Source: Thiothrix unzii
GTDB lineage: Bacteria > Pseudomonadota > Gammaproteobacteria > Thiotrichales > Thiotrichaceae
Direction: 5' to 3'
Assembly: GCF_017901175.1 (NCBI RefSeq)
Contig: NZ_CP072793.1
Span: 3,286,001 to 3,350,000, forward strand
Length of the DNA stretch: 64,000 nucleotides
In this document: in pieces, positions 26,676 to 35,782 of the stretch
How positions within the stretch are numbered: the stretch's first letter is position 1
How the letters are laid out: each line of letters starts with the position of its first letter
Made by a program: the position numbers and the translations under genes
The notes under the pieces: model-generated
The model's database searches: none
What the model saw: only the letters and a program-made list of their open reading frames with translations
Told to the model about the DNA's origin: nothing

Positions 26676-27833
26676 ATGATAATAAAGCGTAAGTGGCTCG
26701 CCGCGTGTTGCGTGGCTTTGGTATGGTGGGCGGCAAGCGTTAATGCTGCCGTTTTAGAACACCGCCATGTGCAGGATGTCCTCGCGTGGCTGGGGAATTA
26801 TCAGCCGCAAGCATTACACGACGGTAAACGTTTAGCATTCCCAGCGTTGATTGAGGCATTAGATACGCACCGCGTGGTTTTTGTTGGGGAAACGCACGAC
26901 CGTTATGACCATCATTTGAACCAATTGGCGATTTTGCAGGCGTTGCATCGGCGTAATCCGCAAGTGGCGATTGGGGTGGAATGGTTTCAGCAACCGTTTC
27001 AGCCGGTGGTGGATGCGTGGTTAGCGGGCAAAATCGACGAAGCCGAATTGCTGCGCCGTACCGAATATTTTGATCGCTGGCGTTACGACTACCGCATGTT
27101 GCGCCCGATTATGGAATACGCCAAAGCCAACGGTTTGCCGGTCATGGCTTTGAACGCCCCCACTGAATTAACCCGCAAAGTGGCTCAAGGTGGTTTGGAA
27201 GCCTTGTCGTCGTCGCAACGTGCGCAATTGCCTGCCAGTATCAGCCCGCCCGATCCAGCTTACCGTTCACGTCTGGAAAAAGTATTTGCGCAACACGCTG
27301 GCGCACAGCATCAACTGGATAATTTCATGCTGGTGCAACGGGTGTGGGATGAAACGATGGCGCAGAATGTTATCCGTTTTTTACAACCCAATCCGCAGTG
27401 GCGCATGGTGGTGTTTTCAGGCTCCGGGCATATCAGCCACGGTGCAGGAATTCCACAAGACGTGACTCAGCAACGCCCTGATATAAGCGTGACTACTGTT
27501 GCCAGCAGTGACGAAAGTGATGTGCAGGCGGAAACAGTGGATTATTACCTGTTGACTAAGCCGCTGGCGTTACCAGCGACAGGTCGTTTGGGGGTGAAGT
27601 TAAACACCGCCCCCAACGCGGTGACGATCGGCGCGATGTTGGAAAACAGCGCGGCACAACGCGCCGGGTTGCAAACCAATGACCGCATTACCGCGATTGA
27701 CGCGCTCAGTGTCACGAGTATGAGCGATTTGATGCTGGCATTGGCACGTTATAAGCCGGGGCAACAGGCGCAGGTGACGGTGCAACGCCAAGGTGTTGCG
27801 GATTTAGCCGCTTATAACGTGGTCTTGCAGTAA
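26676..27833 (+). CDS. ChaN-family protein with C-terminal PDZ domain
   Basis: The 385-residue protein has a signal peptide (cleavage after SVNA, near residue 24), a ChaN/DUF399 domain (about 60-280; VVFVGETHDRYDHHLNQLAI, GVEWFQQPFQPVVD, VVFSGSGHISHG), and a PDZ domain (about 295-380; GAMLENSAAQRAGLQTNDRI). ChaN of Campylobacter binds haem and is linked to iron uptake. The LAAC near residue 8-11 resembles a lipobox, but too few residues precede it, so a soluble periplasmic form is more likely. The 3' end overlaps the convergent gene by about 120 bases. Confidence 0.85.
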   Translation: MIIKRKWLAACCVALVWWAASVNAAVLEHRHVQDVLAWLGNYQPQALHDGKRLAFPALIEALDTHRVVFVGETHDRYDHHLNQLAILQALHRRNPQVAIGVEWFQQPFQPVVDAWLAGKIDEAELLRRTEYFDRWRYDYRMLRPIMEYAKANGLPVMALNAPTELTRKVAQGGLEALSSSQRAQLPASISPPDPAYRSRLEKVFAQHAGAQHQLDNFMLVQRVWDETMAQNVIRFLQPNPQWRMVVFSGSGHISHGAGIPQDVTQQRPDISVTTVASSDESDVQAETVDYYLLTKPLALPATGRLGVKLNTAPNAVTIGAMLENSAAQRAGLQTNDRITAIDALSVTSMSDLMLALARYKPGQQAQVTVQRQGVADLAAYNVVLQ

Positions 27834-28719
27834 ACAAATCCGCCGGTGGTGTCAGCTCCCGCGACCAAGTGGGGCGGGCACTGCGGGTATGCATTTGGCA
27901 TAAAATTTCCGGTTGTAAGTCGGCGACTAACAGCATTTCGGTATTAGCAGCCCCTTCGCTGACAACACCGTCGTGGGAATGGCTGAAATCGCAGGCACTT
28001 AACACCACGTTTTGGGCGTATTGACTGCCCATGCCACTCACGCCCTGCAAGTAACCCACATTGCCGCTCAAAATCACGTATGCCGGATTTTCCAAGGCAC
28101 GTGCCTGTGCCGCATGGCGTAGCCGCAGGTAATGTTCGCGCAATGTAGAGCAGTGTGGGGTGAATAATAAACCCGCGCCTTGGTTAACCAAACGCCGCGC
28201 TAGTTCCGGGCTTTCCACGTCTTGCCCTAATAAAATGCCAATTGTGCCGCAGTCGGTTTCCAGCGCGTCGGCAGCATCGCCCGAACAAGTACTCCATGTG
28301 CGGCTTTCGGCTTCAGGAATATGGATTTTCGCACGGTGGTGCAAACTGCCATCACGTAACGCGATTAAACAAACGTTTTCCACCTGACCATTGGGACGGC
28401 TGATTAAATGACTGCCACCAATCACGTTAATGCGGTATTTACTGGCGAAACGTCGCAGGCTTTTTTCAATCTTAAACGTATAATGATTGAGGATGGCGAG
28501 TGCTTCGCCACTGCTGGGTTTGCGCGGCGATAAACTTAGCAGTTGCAGGGTAAAGCGTTCGGGCAGAACTACAAAATCCGCCTGTTGTTCGGCTGCGGTG
28601 CTGATCCAGTGTTCCAGTTGTTTGCTAAAATCGTCAAACGCACGGATTTGCCCCTGTAAATATTGTACGCTGGCAACCCGGACGTTATCGGGGGAATGGG
28701 AAAAGTTTGCGCCACCCAT
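27712..28719 (-). CDS. Nitrilase-fold protein lacking the catalytic cysteine
   Basis: The 335-residue protein has the carbon-nitrogen hydrolase fold: VRVASVQYLQGQI at the N-terminus, the Glu of FVVLPERFTLQ and the Lys of HHRAKIHIPEAE. Where the nucleophile should be (consensus GVxxCYDxEFPE) the protein reads GILLGQDVESPE, so Cys is replaced by Gly. It is therefore likely not an amidase or may use another chemistry. The C-terminus is Pro-rich and overlaps the end of the ChaN gene on the other strand. Members of this branch are often annotated simply as carbon-nitrogen hydrolase family protein. Confidence 0.82.
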   Translation of the reverse strand: MGGANFSHSPDNVRVASVQYLQGQIRAFDDFSKQLEHWISTAAEQQADFVVLPERFTLQLLSLSPRKPSSGEALAILNHYTFKIEKSLRRFASKYRINVIGGSHLISRPNGQVENVCLIALRDGSLHHRAKIHIPEAESRTWSTCSGDAADALETDCGTIGILLGQDVESPELARRLVNQGAGLLFTPHCSTLREHYLRLRHAAQARALENPAYVILSGNVGYLQGVSGMGSQYAQNVVLSACDFSHSHDGVVSEGAANTEMLLVADLQPEILCQMHTRSARPTWSRELTPPADLFTARPRYKRLNPQHLGVAPSPAPVAPAYNVPMPASNRSYS

Positions 28720-28867
28720 GATTTTGCCCTTTTTTCAAATGATTGAAGAGACCAACTAACTGTTGCTTATAGTACACAGGTTGTTGTGGTAAATATAAGA
28801 CAAAGTTTTTTAACCCCTATAAGCAGATTCATTGCACCTTTGGTCGGTTTTTTCTTGGAGATTCAGG

Positions 28868-29530
28868 ATGCATACAGATTTTTGGTTGGAACGCTGGGAA
28901 CAGAATCAAATCGGTTTTCACCAAGACGATTTTAACAACCACTTGCAGGCGTTTTGGGATCAATTGCAGATTCCCGCCGGGAGCAATATTTTCGTGCCGC
29001 TGTGTGGCAAAAGCCAAGATTTATTGTGGTTGCGGGCGCAAGGTTACGGCGTGATTGGGGGGGAATTAAGCCCGATTGCGGTGCGCGATTTTTTTGCTGA
29101 AAATCGTTTAGAACCGACGATTACCACACATGGCGTGTTACAGCGTTGGGAAGCCGATGGTCTGGTGATTTGGCTGGGTGATTTCTTTGCATTAAGTGCG
29201 GCGGAAGTGGCGCAGTGTGCGGGGGCATTTGACCGCGCTTCGTTAATTGCTTTGCCACCGGCAATGCGTGAGCGTTATGCCCAACATTTAATCCAGATTT
29301 TACCGGCGCACTGCCGCACTTTATTGATTACGCTGGAATACGATCAGCAACAGATGAATGGCCCACCGTTTGCGGTGTATGAAGCGGAAGTGCAGGTGTT
29401 GTACGCGGATGCATTGGCGGTCAGCTTATTGTTTGTGACCGATGTGCTGGATGACAGCCCCGGTTTTCGCCAGCGCGGGTTAACCAAACTCGAAGAAAAA
29501 GTCTACGTGTTGCAGGAACAAACCGCATGA
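28868..29530 (+). CDS. tpm: Thiopurine S-methyltransferase-like protein
   Basis: The 220-residue SAM-dependent methyltransferase begins MHTDFWLERWEQNQIGFHQ, the hallmark of the bacterial TPMT family. VPLCGKSQDLLWL is motif I for SAM binding, and DRASLIALPPAMRERYAQHL is a further family signature. Bacterial homologues methylate selenium and tellurium compounds or thiopurines; the physiological substrate is not known. ATG 28868 was chosen over an upstream start because it gives the conserved N-terminus. The stop overlaps the polA start as ATGA, so the two are cotranscribed. Confidence 0.93.
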   Translation: MHTDFWLERWEQNQIGFHQDDFNNHLQAFWDQLQIPAGSNIFVPLCGKSQDLLWLRAQGYGVIGGELSPIAVRDFFAENRLEPTITTHGVLQRWEADGLVIWLGDFFALSAAEVAQCAGAFDRASLIALPPAMRERYAQHLIQILPAHCRTLLITLEYDQQQMNGPPFAVYEAEVQVLYADALAVSLLFVTDVLDDSPGFRQRGLTKLEEKVYVLQEQTA

Positions 29531-32280
29531 AATCGACCAAACCGCTCGTCCTCGTGGACGGTTCATCCTACCTGTTCCGCGCTTTCCACGCGCTCCCCCC
29601 GCTGACTAATACGCACGGCGAGCCTACCGGTGCGATGCACGGCGTGTTGAATATGCTGGATAAATTGCGCAAGGATTACGACCCAGAGCACATGGCGGTG
29701 ATTTTCGACGCACCCGGCAAAACCTTCCGCGATGACCTTTACCCGCAATACAAAGCCAACCGCCCGCCGATGCCGGACGATTTGCGCTGCCAAATTGAAC
29801 CGTTGCTGGCGATTATCCGGGCGCAAGGCTACCCGCTGCTGATTATTCCTGACGTGGAAGCCGATGACGTAATCGGCACCTTGGCGGCGCACTACGACGG
29901 CAAAGTGATTATTTCCACCGGCGACAAAGACATGGCGCAATTGGTGGATGAGCGCGTTCACCTGATTAACACCATGAGCGGGCATTACGCCGACCCCGCT
30001 GGTGTGGTGGAAAAATTCGGGGTTGCGCCGGAACGCATCCGCGATTACCTCGCGCTGATTGGCGATACCGTGGATAACGTCCCCGGTGTCAACAAAGTTG
30101 GCCCCAAAACAGCGGTCAAATGGCTGGACGAATACGGTTCGCTGGAAAACATTATGGCACGAGCCGCCGAGTTCAAAGGCAAAATCGGCGAAAACCTGCG
30201 CGAAGCCTTGGCACATTTACCGCTGTCTTTCGAGCTGGTCACGATTAAATGCGATGTGGAACTGGATTTGCAGCCGGAAACGCTGGCGTTTGATCCGCCG
30301 GATGTGGAAACCTTGCGGGGATTGTATGAGCGGTATGGGTTTCGGACGCGGTTGGCGGGGTTGGATGTAGAGAAGAAAATCCCCCCTAGCCCCCCTTTTT
30401 CAAAGAGGGGAACAGAAGAAGATGAACTGCAATTGCCTCTTACTCCCCCCTTTGAAAAAGGGGGGGCGGGGGGGATTTATTCTTCAATCCTCACCCAACC
30501 CGACCTAGAAGCTTGGCTAACCCGCCTACAAGCCGCCGCCGAATTCGCCTTCGACACCGAAACCACCAGCCTTGACTACATGGAAGCGCAAATCGTCGGC
30601 GTGTCTTTTGCCATCACACCGGGAGAGGCTGCTTACCTGCCATTGGCACATGATTACCTCGGTGCACCACCACAACTCAATCGCGAAGCAGTGTTGGCGC
30701 AATTCAAGCCTTTGCTGGAAGACCCTGCTATTCGCAAGATCGGGCAAAATCTCAAATACGACCGCAGCGTATTGCTGAATCACGGGATTACCTTGCGCGG
30801 TATTGCCCACGACACCATGCTGCAATCGTATGTGCTGGATTCGACCGCCAGCCGCCACGATTTCGACACGCTGTGTGCCAAGCACCTCAACCATACCACT
30901 ATCAGCTTTGCGGATATTGCCGGGAAGGGCAAAAACCAACTGACGTTTAATCAGGTCGGGTTGGAACAAGCGACACCGTATGCGGCGGAAGATGCCGATT
31001 ACACCCTACGCTTGCATCAGCATTTTTGGGCGCAACTGCAAGCCCTCGACGGGCAGCGCAAGCTCTACGAAAGCGTGGAAGTACCGCTGGTGAGTGTGCT
31101 ATCCACCATTGAGCGCAATGGGGTGAAAGTCGACGCGGCGATGTTGGCGCATCACAGTAAGGAACTGGAAACGCGGATGCATTCCGTGATGTTGGAGGCT
31201 TACGCAGCAGCAGGGCAGGAATTTAACCTTGCCTCACCCAAGCAATTGGGGGAAATCCTTTACACCAAACTTGGTTTGACCGCGCCGCGCAAAACCCCCA
31301 AAGGGCAGCCGTCTACCGCTGAGGACGTGCTGGAAGAACTCGCGGATATGGGGCATGAATTGCCTAAGCTGATTTTGGTGCATCGTGGGTTGGCGAAACT
31401 CAAATCCACGTACACCGACAAATTGCCACAGCAAATTAACCCACGTACCGGGCGGGTGCATACCTCTTACCATCAGGCGGTGGCTTCGACCGGGCGGTTG
31501 TCATCGTCAGACCCTAATTTGCAGAATATCCCGATCCGCAATGAGGAAGGGCGGCGCATTCGCCAAGCGTTTATCGCGGAAAGCGGCTGTCAATTGCTGG
31601 CGGCGGACTATTCCCAGATCGAATTACGCATTATGGCGCATTTGTCCCGTGATGCCGGTTTGCTGAATGCGTTTGCGCAAGGGTTGGATGTGCATCGTGC
31701 CACGGCTGCTGAAGTTTTCGGTACACCGTTGGCGGAAGTGACCACGGAACAACGTCGGGCGGCGAAGGCGATTAACTTCGGGCTGATTTACGGGATGTCG
31801 GCATTTGGTTTGGCAAAACAGTTGGGGGTGGATCGGCGTGATGCGCAAGATTACGTCAATCTGTATTTTGCCCGTTACCCCGGCGTGAAACAGTATATGG
31901 ATGACACCCGCGAACAGGCTCGCGCCCAAGGCTATGTGGAAACGCTGTTCGGGCGGCGTTTATTCCTGCCGGATATTCATTCAAAAAATGCCGCTACCCG
32001 TCAGTATGCGGAGCGCACTGCGATTAATGCGCCGATGCAAGGCACGGCGGCGGATATTATTAAAAAGGCGATGCTGGCGGTGGATGCTTGGCTGCAAAAC
32101 AGCGGCTTGCGTACCAAAATGATTATGCAAGTGCACGATGAACTGGTGTTTGAAGTGCCTGAAAACGAAATGGCAACGGTGCGTGAACACGTGGTTGCGC
32201 TGATGACGAATGTCGCAGTGTTAGCAGTGCCATTGTTGGTGGAGAGTGGGGTGGGGAATAATTGGGATGAGGCGCATTAA
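29527..32280 (+). CDS. polA: DNA polymerase I
   Basis: PolA fills gaps and removes RNA primers. The 917 residues have a 5'-3' exonuclease domain (about 1-284; LVDGSSYLFRAFHALPP), a 3'-5' exonuclease domain (starting about residue 330; FAFDTETTSL with the DxE pair, so proofreading is likely), and the polymerase domain (DYSQIELRIMAHLS, AAKAINFGLIYGMSAFGL, VHDELVFEVPE). Residues about 285-317, between the two nuclease domains, are encoded by an inverted pair of palindromic repeats inserted in frame, seen as PPSPPFSKRG and PPFEKGGAGG. The insertion sits in the natural linker of the protein, which explains how it is tolerated. Confidence 0.97.
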   Translation: MKSTKPLVLVDGSSYLFRAFHALPPLTNTHGEPTGAMHGVLNMLDKLRKDYDPEHMAVIFDAPGKTFRDDLYPQYKANRPPMPDDLRCQIEPLLAIIRAQGYPLLIIPDVEADDVIGTLAAHYDGKVIISTGDKDMAQLVDERVHLINTMSGHYADPAGVVEKFGVAPERIRDYLALIGDTVDNVPGVNKVGPKTAVKWLDEYGSLENIMARAAEFKGKIGENLREALAHLPLSFELVTIKCDVELDLQPETLAFDPPDVETLRGLYERYGFRTRLAGLDVEKKIPPSPPFSKRGTEEDELQLPLTPPFEKGGAGGIYSSILTQPDLEAWLTRLQAAAEFAFDTETTSLDYMEAQIVGVSFAITPGEAAYLPLAHDYLGAPPQLNREAVLAQFKPLLEDPAIRKIGQNLKYDRSVLLNHGITLRGIAHDTMLQSYVLDSTASRHDFDTLCAKHLNHTTISFADIAGKGKNQLTFNQVGLEQATPYAAEDADYTLRLHQHFWAQLQALDGQRKLYESVEVPLVSVLSTIERNGVKVDAAMLAHHSKELETRMHSVMLEAYAAAGQEFNLASPKQLGEILYTKLGLTAPRKTPKGQPSTAEDVLEELADMGHELPKLILVHRGLAKLKSTYTDKLPQQINPRTGRVHTSYHQAVASTGRLSSSDPNLQNIPIRNEEGRRIRQAFIAESGCQLLAADYSQIELRIMAHLSRDAGLLNAFAQGLDVHRATAAEVFGTPLAEVTTEQRRAAKAINFGLIYGMSAFGLAKQLGVDRRDAQDYVNLYFARYPGVKQYMDDTREQARAQGYVETLFGRRLFLPDIHSKNAATRQYAERTAINAPMQGTAADIIKKAMLAVDAWLQNSGLRTKMIMQVHDELVFEVPENEMATVREHVVALMTNVAVLAVPLLVESGVGNNWDEAH
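30379..30477. repeat. Inverted repeat pair inserted in frame in polA
   Basis: Copy A (30379-30412) and inverted copy B (30443-30477) share the core CCCCCCTTTTTCAAAG and flanks ATCCCCCC. They are separated by about 30 bases and keep the polA frame open. Repeats of this type are usually intergenic. Confidence 0.88.
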
Positions 32281-32389
32281 TTCTTGCCAATAGTTAGACT
32301 ATTTACCTCATTTATTGGTCTTATAAAACTTTCTTCTCCTATTTGTTTCTGTTAATTTCTTGATCGAGGAAACAAGAGGAGAAACTGTC

Positions 32390-33616
32390 ATGAAATCTAT
32401 TTTTTCCAGAAATATTCTGGTTGTTGCCGTTTTGTGTGGGCTGAATACGTCGGTTCACGCCGCCGGATTTGCTTTGGCTAACCAAGCCGGTTCTGGTACG
32501 GGTAATGCATTTGCTGGTAACACTGCGGTAGTGGAAGATGCATCCACCGCTTGGCTCAATCCAGCAGGGATGACCGAGTTAAAGTCTGATACACATATCA
32601 GTACATCCGCCCATCTGGTTATGCCGAAAGCACAATTTACCAACGATGGCTCAACACTACCGGGGGTTGGAACTGCCGATGGTGGCAAAAATGGAGTTGT
32701 TCCCGGCGTATACGTTGTGCGTCGTTTAAACGATAAAATGAGTGCGGGCTTATCAGTCAATGCACCTTTCGGTTTGGGAACAGAGTATAGCGATAATTGG
32801 GTTGGGCGTGCTCATGCCTTAGAATCCACTATCAAAACATTAAATATCAATCCATCCATCGCCTACAAGGTTAACGACCAACTCAGCGTAGGAGCTGGTA
32901 TTAGTGCGCAGTCAATGGAAGTAAAGCTAAAAAGTGCTCTTCCCACAGGGCCTACCGTGACTATCGCTGGTAAAGATCATCTATCCACTGGGGTTAACGC
33001 AGGACTTTTATACAAGCCAACAGAAAAAACGCAGATTGGCCTTCATTATCGTTCTGGTGTCGATCATAAATTGAAAGGCACGTCGAAATCTGATTTTGCA
33101 CCACTAAATGCAGATGTTACGGCCGATGCAAGCCTGCCAGCGCATATGTCGCTATCGGTCGGGCACAAAGTGAATGATAAATTGGAAGTGATGGGTGACG
33201 TTACTCGTACAAAATGGAGTAGCTATGAACGAATCAGGGTTGTGAGATCCAACGGAGTTGACCTATCTAATGAATATCAAGGCTGGAAAGACGCTAACCG
33301 TTACGCCATTGGTGCTAATTACCAGTATAGTGAACGTTTGAAGCTACGTGGTGGCATTGCACTAGATGAAAGTCCCGTTCCCAATGCACAACTGCGCAGC
33401 CCGCGCACACCAGATAATGACCGAACTTGGGTAGCAGTGGGTGCAAACTACAAGGTAAAGAAGAATTTCGACGTGGATGTTGCCTACACGCATATCTCCA
33501 CAAAAAGTACTCCTATTGAAAATACGAAAATGATCACGGGCATTCCATTTTTGCTTAAAGGTAACTACGACAGCAAGGTGGATGTGGTGGGTGTTCAGTT
33601 GAACTGGGCTTTTTAA
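32390..33616 (+). CDS. FadL/OMPP1-family outer membrane transporter
   Basis: The 408-residue protein has a signal peptide ending SVHA, then GFALANQAGSGTGNAFAGN and ASTAWLNPAGMTEL, which form the N-terminal hatch signature of FadL-type barrels (NPAxxxxL). It ends in VQLNWAF with a C-terminal Phe. FadL proteins import long-chain fatty acids or other hydrophobic compounds across the outer membrane. ATG 32390 has an AGAGGAGA site and gives a proper signal peptide. Base composition is more AT-rich than the neighbouring polA. Confidence 0.92.
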   Translation: MKSIFSRNILVVAVLCGLNTSVHAAGFALANQAGSGTGNAFAGNTAVVEDASTAWLNPAGMTELKSDTHISTSAHLVMPKAQFTNDGSTLPGVGTADGGKNGVVPGVYVVRRLNDKMSAGLSVNAPFGLGTEYSDNWVGRAHALESTIKTLNINPSIAYKVNDQLSVGAGISAQSMEVKLKSALPTGPTVTIAGKDHLSTGVNAGLLYKPTEKTQIGLHYRSGVDHKLKGTSKSDFAPLNADVTADASLPAHMSLSVGHKVNDKLEVMGDVTRTKWSSYERIRVVRSNGVDLSNEYQGWKDANRYAIGANYQYSERLKLRGGIALDESPVPNAQLRSPRTPDNDRTWVAVGANYKVKKNFDVDVAYTHISTKSTPIENTKMITGIPFLLKGNYDSKVDVVGVQLNWAF

Positions 33617-33712
33617 AATCCCCCAAACCCGATGTGAATATTGACACTTACCCCCTATTTGTCATTTCATTGCAATACCTGATTAGATTACTAGGCATTT
33701 GAGGAGATAGCG

Positions 33713-34012
33713 ATGAGCATTGAAATACCGGGTCGCGATGGTGACGGTTACTTGTTGAGCATGGACGATTGGACACCAGAAATCGGCAAAGCAATGGCAG
33801 AAGCGGATGGTGTCGAATTGACCGACGCGAAGTGGGATCAAATCATGAAAGCGCGTGAATACTACGATGACCAAGCGGTTGTGCCACCGATTCGCAAGTT
33901 TTCCAAATTCATCAATATGGATCAAAAAGAGCTGTTTGCGCAGTGGAAGACCGGCCCAATGAAGCCGATCACCAAATACGGTGGTTTGCCTAAGCCGACT
34001 GGCTGCGTGTAA
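33713..34012 (+). CDS. tusE: TusE/DsrC-family sulfur carrier protein
   Basis: The 99-residue protein ends GGLPKPTGCV, with the conserved penultimate Cys98 of DsrC/TusE. The second Cys of true DsrC, eleven positions upstream, is Thr87 here (PITKYGGL), as in TusE. It thus resembles a single-Cys sulfur carrier as used for tRNA 2-thiouridine synthesis rather than the dissimilatory sulfite reductase partner. FSKFINMDQKELFAQWKTGP is the family core. A GAGGAG site precedes the ATG, and it seems to be a single-gene unit. Confidence 0.9.
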   Translation: MSIEIPGRDGDGYLLSMDDWTPEIGKAMAEADGVELTDAKWDQIMKAREYYDDQAVVPPIRKFSKFINMDQKELFAQWKTGPMKPITKYGGLPKPTGCV

Positions 34013-34028
34013 ACGAATGAGTGCGGGG

Positions 34029-35231
34029 CTATACTGTTTGCCCCGCACACCACCCCGACGACCACGCCCACTGAAAGTTATACCCACCGAGCCAGCCCGT
34101 TACATCGACGGTTTCCCCGATAAAATATAAACCTGCTACCTGACGCGCTTCCATCGTTTTGGAGGATAACTCGCGCGTGTCTACCCCGCCTAAACTCACT
34201 TCAGCGGTACGCATTCCTTCTGTGCCTGCGGGGGTGATTTCCCATGCTTGTAATTGTTGTGCAATAGCTTGTAACGCTTTTTCACCGTATTGCCCTAGCG
34301 GACGGTTGGGAAATAGGGTTTCGCACAAGCGATGCGCGAGGCGCGTGGGTAAGACTTCTGCCAACACAGTTTTTAATTCGGCCTTGGGACGCTGTTTTTG
34401 CAGGGTTTGCAGCCAAGTGAACACAGGTTTACCCGGTAACAGGTTAATCCTGACAGCCGCGCCTTTTTGCCAGTAAGACGAAATTTGCAGCATTGCCGGG
34501 CCACTCAAGCCCCGGTGGGTAAACAACAGGTTTTCACGAAACGCGCCAGCCGCGCATTCAGCAGTGATTTCGGTGCTGATTCCTGCAAGTCCTGCGAATA
34601 AGCCATCAAGCATTTCCTGCGTCAAGGTAAACGGTACAAGGGCGGGCGAGAATGGAATATTTTTCAGGCCGAACTGTTTCGCGATGCGCAACCCGAAATC
34701 GGTTGACCCCATGCGTGGAATCGAAGGCCCACCCGTGGCGATAACTAACGATGTACAGTGGTAATGGCCTTGAGTGGTGATAAGGTCAAAACCCGCTGCA
34801 TCGTGAGTAACGCGCTCAATCTCGGTATCGAGGCGCAACGCTACGTCAGCAGCACGGCATTCCGCCCAGAGCATTTCGACAATTGCAGGAGCTTTTTGAT
34901 CGCAGAACAGTTGCCCCAAGGTCTTTTCGTGCCAAGTAAGCCGGTATTGGCGCATCAGGCTGAGAAAATCTTGCGCGGTGTAACGACTGAGCGCAGATTT
35001 GCAAAAATGCGGGTTCTGCGACAAGTAAGCAGCCGGATTGACGTTGAGATTGGTGAAGTTACAACGCCCGCCGCCGGAAATCAGGATTTTTTTACCAATT
35101 TTCTCAGCTTTGTCGAGCAGCAGCACGCGCCGTCTGCGTTTGCCTGCTTGCGCTGCGCACATGAGACCTGCCGCACCTGCGCCGAGAATAATGACATCAT
35201 AAGTATCTGTGGTTTGCATGGGGCGCATCAT
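34029..35231 (-). CDS. FAD-dependent oxidoreductase, HI0933/YhiN family
   Basis: The 400-residue flavoprotein begins with an FAD-binding fingerprint (DVIILGAGAAGLMCAAQAG), then KKILISGGGRCNFTNLN, a strict mark of the HI0933-like (YhiN/BaiN/RdsA) family. The C-terminal SLGGVDTRELSSKTME and GLYFIGETVDVTGWLGGYN are the second FAD-contact region. Substrate is unknown. Possible starts are 35231, 35228 and 35219. It is convergent with tusE, and 17 bases separate their stops. Confidence 0.93.
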   Translation of the reverse strand: MMRPMQTTDTYDVIILGAGAAGLMCAAQAGKRRRRVLLLDKAEKIGKKILISGGGRCNFTNLNVNPAAYLSQNPHFCKSALSRYTAQDFLSLMRQYRLTWHEKTLGQLFCDQKAPAIVEMLWAECRAADVALRLDTEIERVTHDAAGFDLITTQGHYHCTSLVIATGGPSIPRMGSTDFGLRIAKQFGLKNIPFSPALVPFTLTQEMLDGLFAGLAGISTEITAECAAGAFRENLLFTHRGLSGPAMLQISSYWQKGAAVRINLLPGKPVFTWLQTLQKQRPKAELKTVLAEVLPTRLAHRLCETLFPNRPLGQYGEKALQAIAQQLQAWEITPAGTEGMRTAEVSLGGVDTRELSSKTMEARQVAGLYFIGETVDVTGWLGGYNFQWAWSSGWCAGQTV

Positions 35232-35249
35232 AAGCCTTCGCCCATCAAG

Positions 35250-35276
35250 AAAAAAGCCCGCTTTTCAGCGGGCTTT
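35250..35276 (-). terminator. Intrinsic terminator after the 3D-domain gene
   Basis: AAAGCCCGC and GCGGGCTTT pair around a six-base loop; on the minus strand the stem is followed by six T. It ends transcription of the gene at 35305-35694, just before the YhiN-type gene on the same strand. Confidence 0.9.
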
Positions 35277-35304
35277 GGATAATCCTTCTATCATACCGGG
35301 GGTA

Positions 35305-35694
35305 TCACCAGTGAATGGCGACGTTACGTCTGCCCCAGCGTTTAGCAGCGCGGCGATCAGTACCCATATAGATGTCGATCTTTTTGCGCCAGCGGGGATG
35401 CATTTTGTCGAGAACAGTGTATTCGCCTTCCAAACCTTTGATCTTGATGGTGTCACCACGCGACAAGCCATAGTGTTTGAGAAGGTCTTTAGAAACGGCG
35501 ATGGCTTTCATACCAGGCCGTAGGCGGTCGCCCCAAGCGGCGATGTCAGGAGTGCTATCCGTTTGTCCCGGAATAGAGTTATAAGCTGTTGCGGTAACCA
35601 TGAGGTTGTTTGACCGCTCTTTTCCTGCGGTAGCAGTGCCGACTACGCCGAAGGCGAGCGCAACAACGACCAGAAAACGAGTTACAGTAAACAT
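35305..35694 (-). CDS. Secreted 3D-domain (double-psi barrel) protein
   Basis: The 129-residue protein has a signal peptide (MFTVTRFLVVVALAFGVVGTATA) and a 3D domain, as in MltA and RpfB-type wall enzymes: VTATAYNS near the N-terminus, IAVSKDLLKHYGLSRGDTIKI, and VLDKMHPRWRKKIDIYMG with the Asp residues of the motif. It would act in the periplasm, perhaps on murein. There are no other domains, so it is a minimal version of the family. A 10-base imperfect dyad lies about 90 bases upstream. Confidence 0.85.
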   Translation of the reverse strand: MFTVTRFLVVVALAFGVVGTATAGKERSNNLMVTATAYNSIPGQTDSTPDIAAWGDRLRPGMKAIAVSKDLLKHYGLSRGDTIKIKGLEGEYTVLDKMHPRWRKKIDIYMGTDRRAAKRWGRRNVAIHW

Positions 35695-35782
35695 GACTAT
35701 TGTACCTAAATGTTTGATTAAATGAAAATTAACGAAAAATTAATGAATGGTTTTAAAGGTATGATTGAAGGATGGGAGCGGA

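Noticed and set aside
26676-26760. Lipoprotein signal (LAAC) in the ChaN-PDZ protein
   Set aside because: Only seven residues precede the motif, too short for a hydrophobic core; cleavage after SVNA is more plausible.
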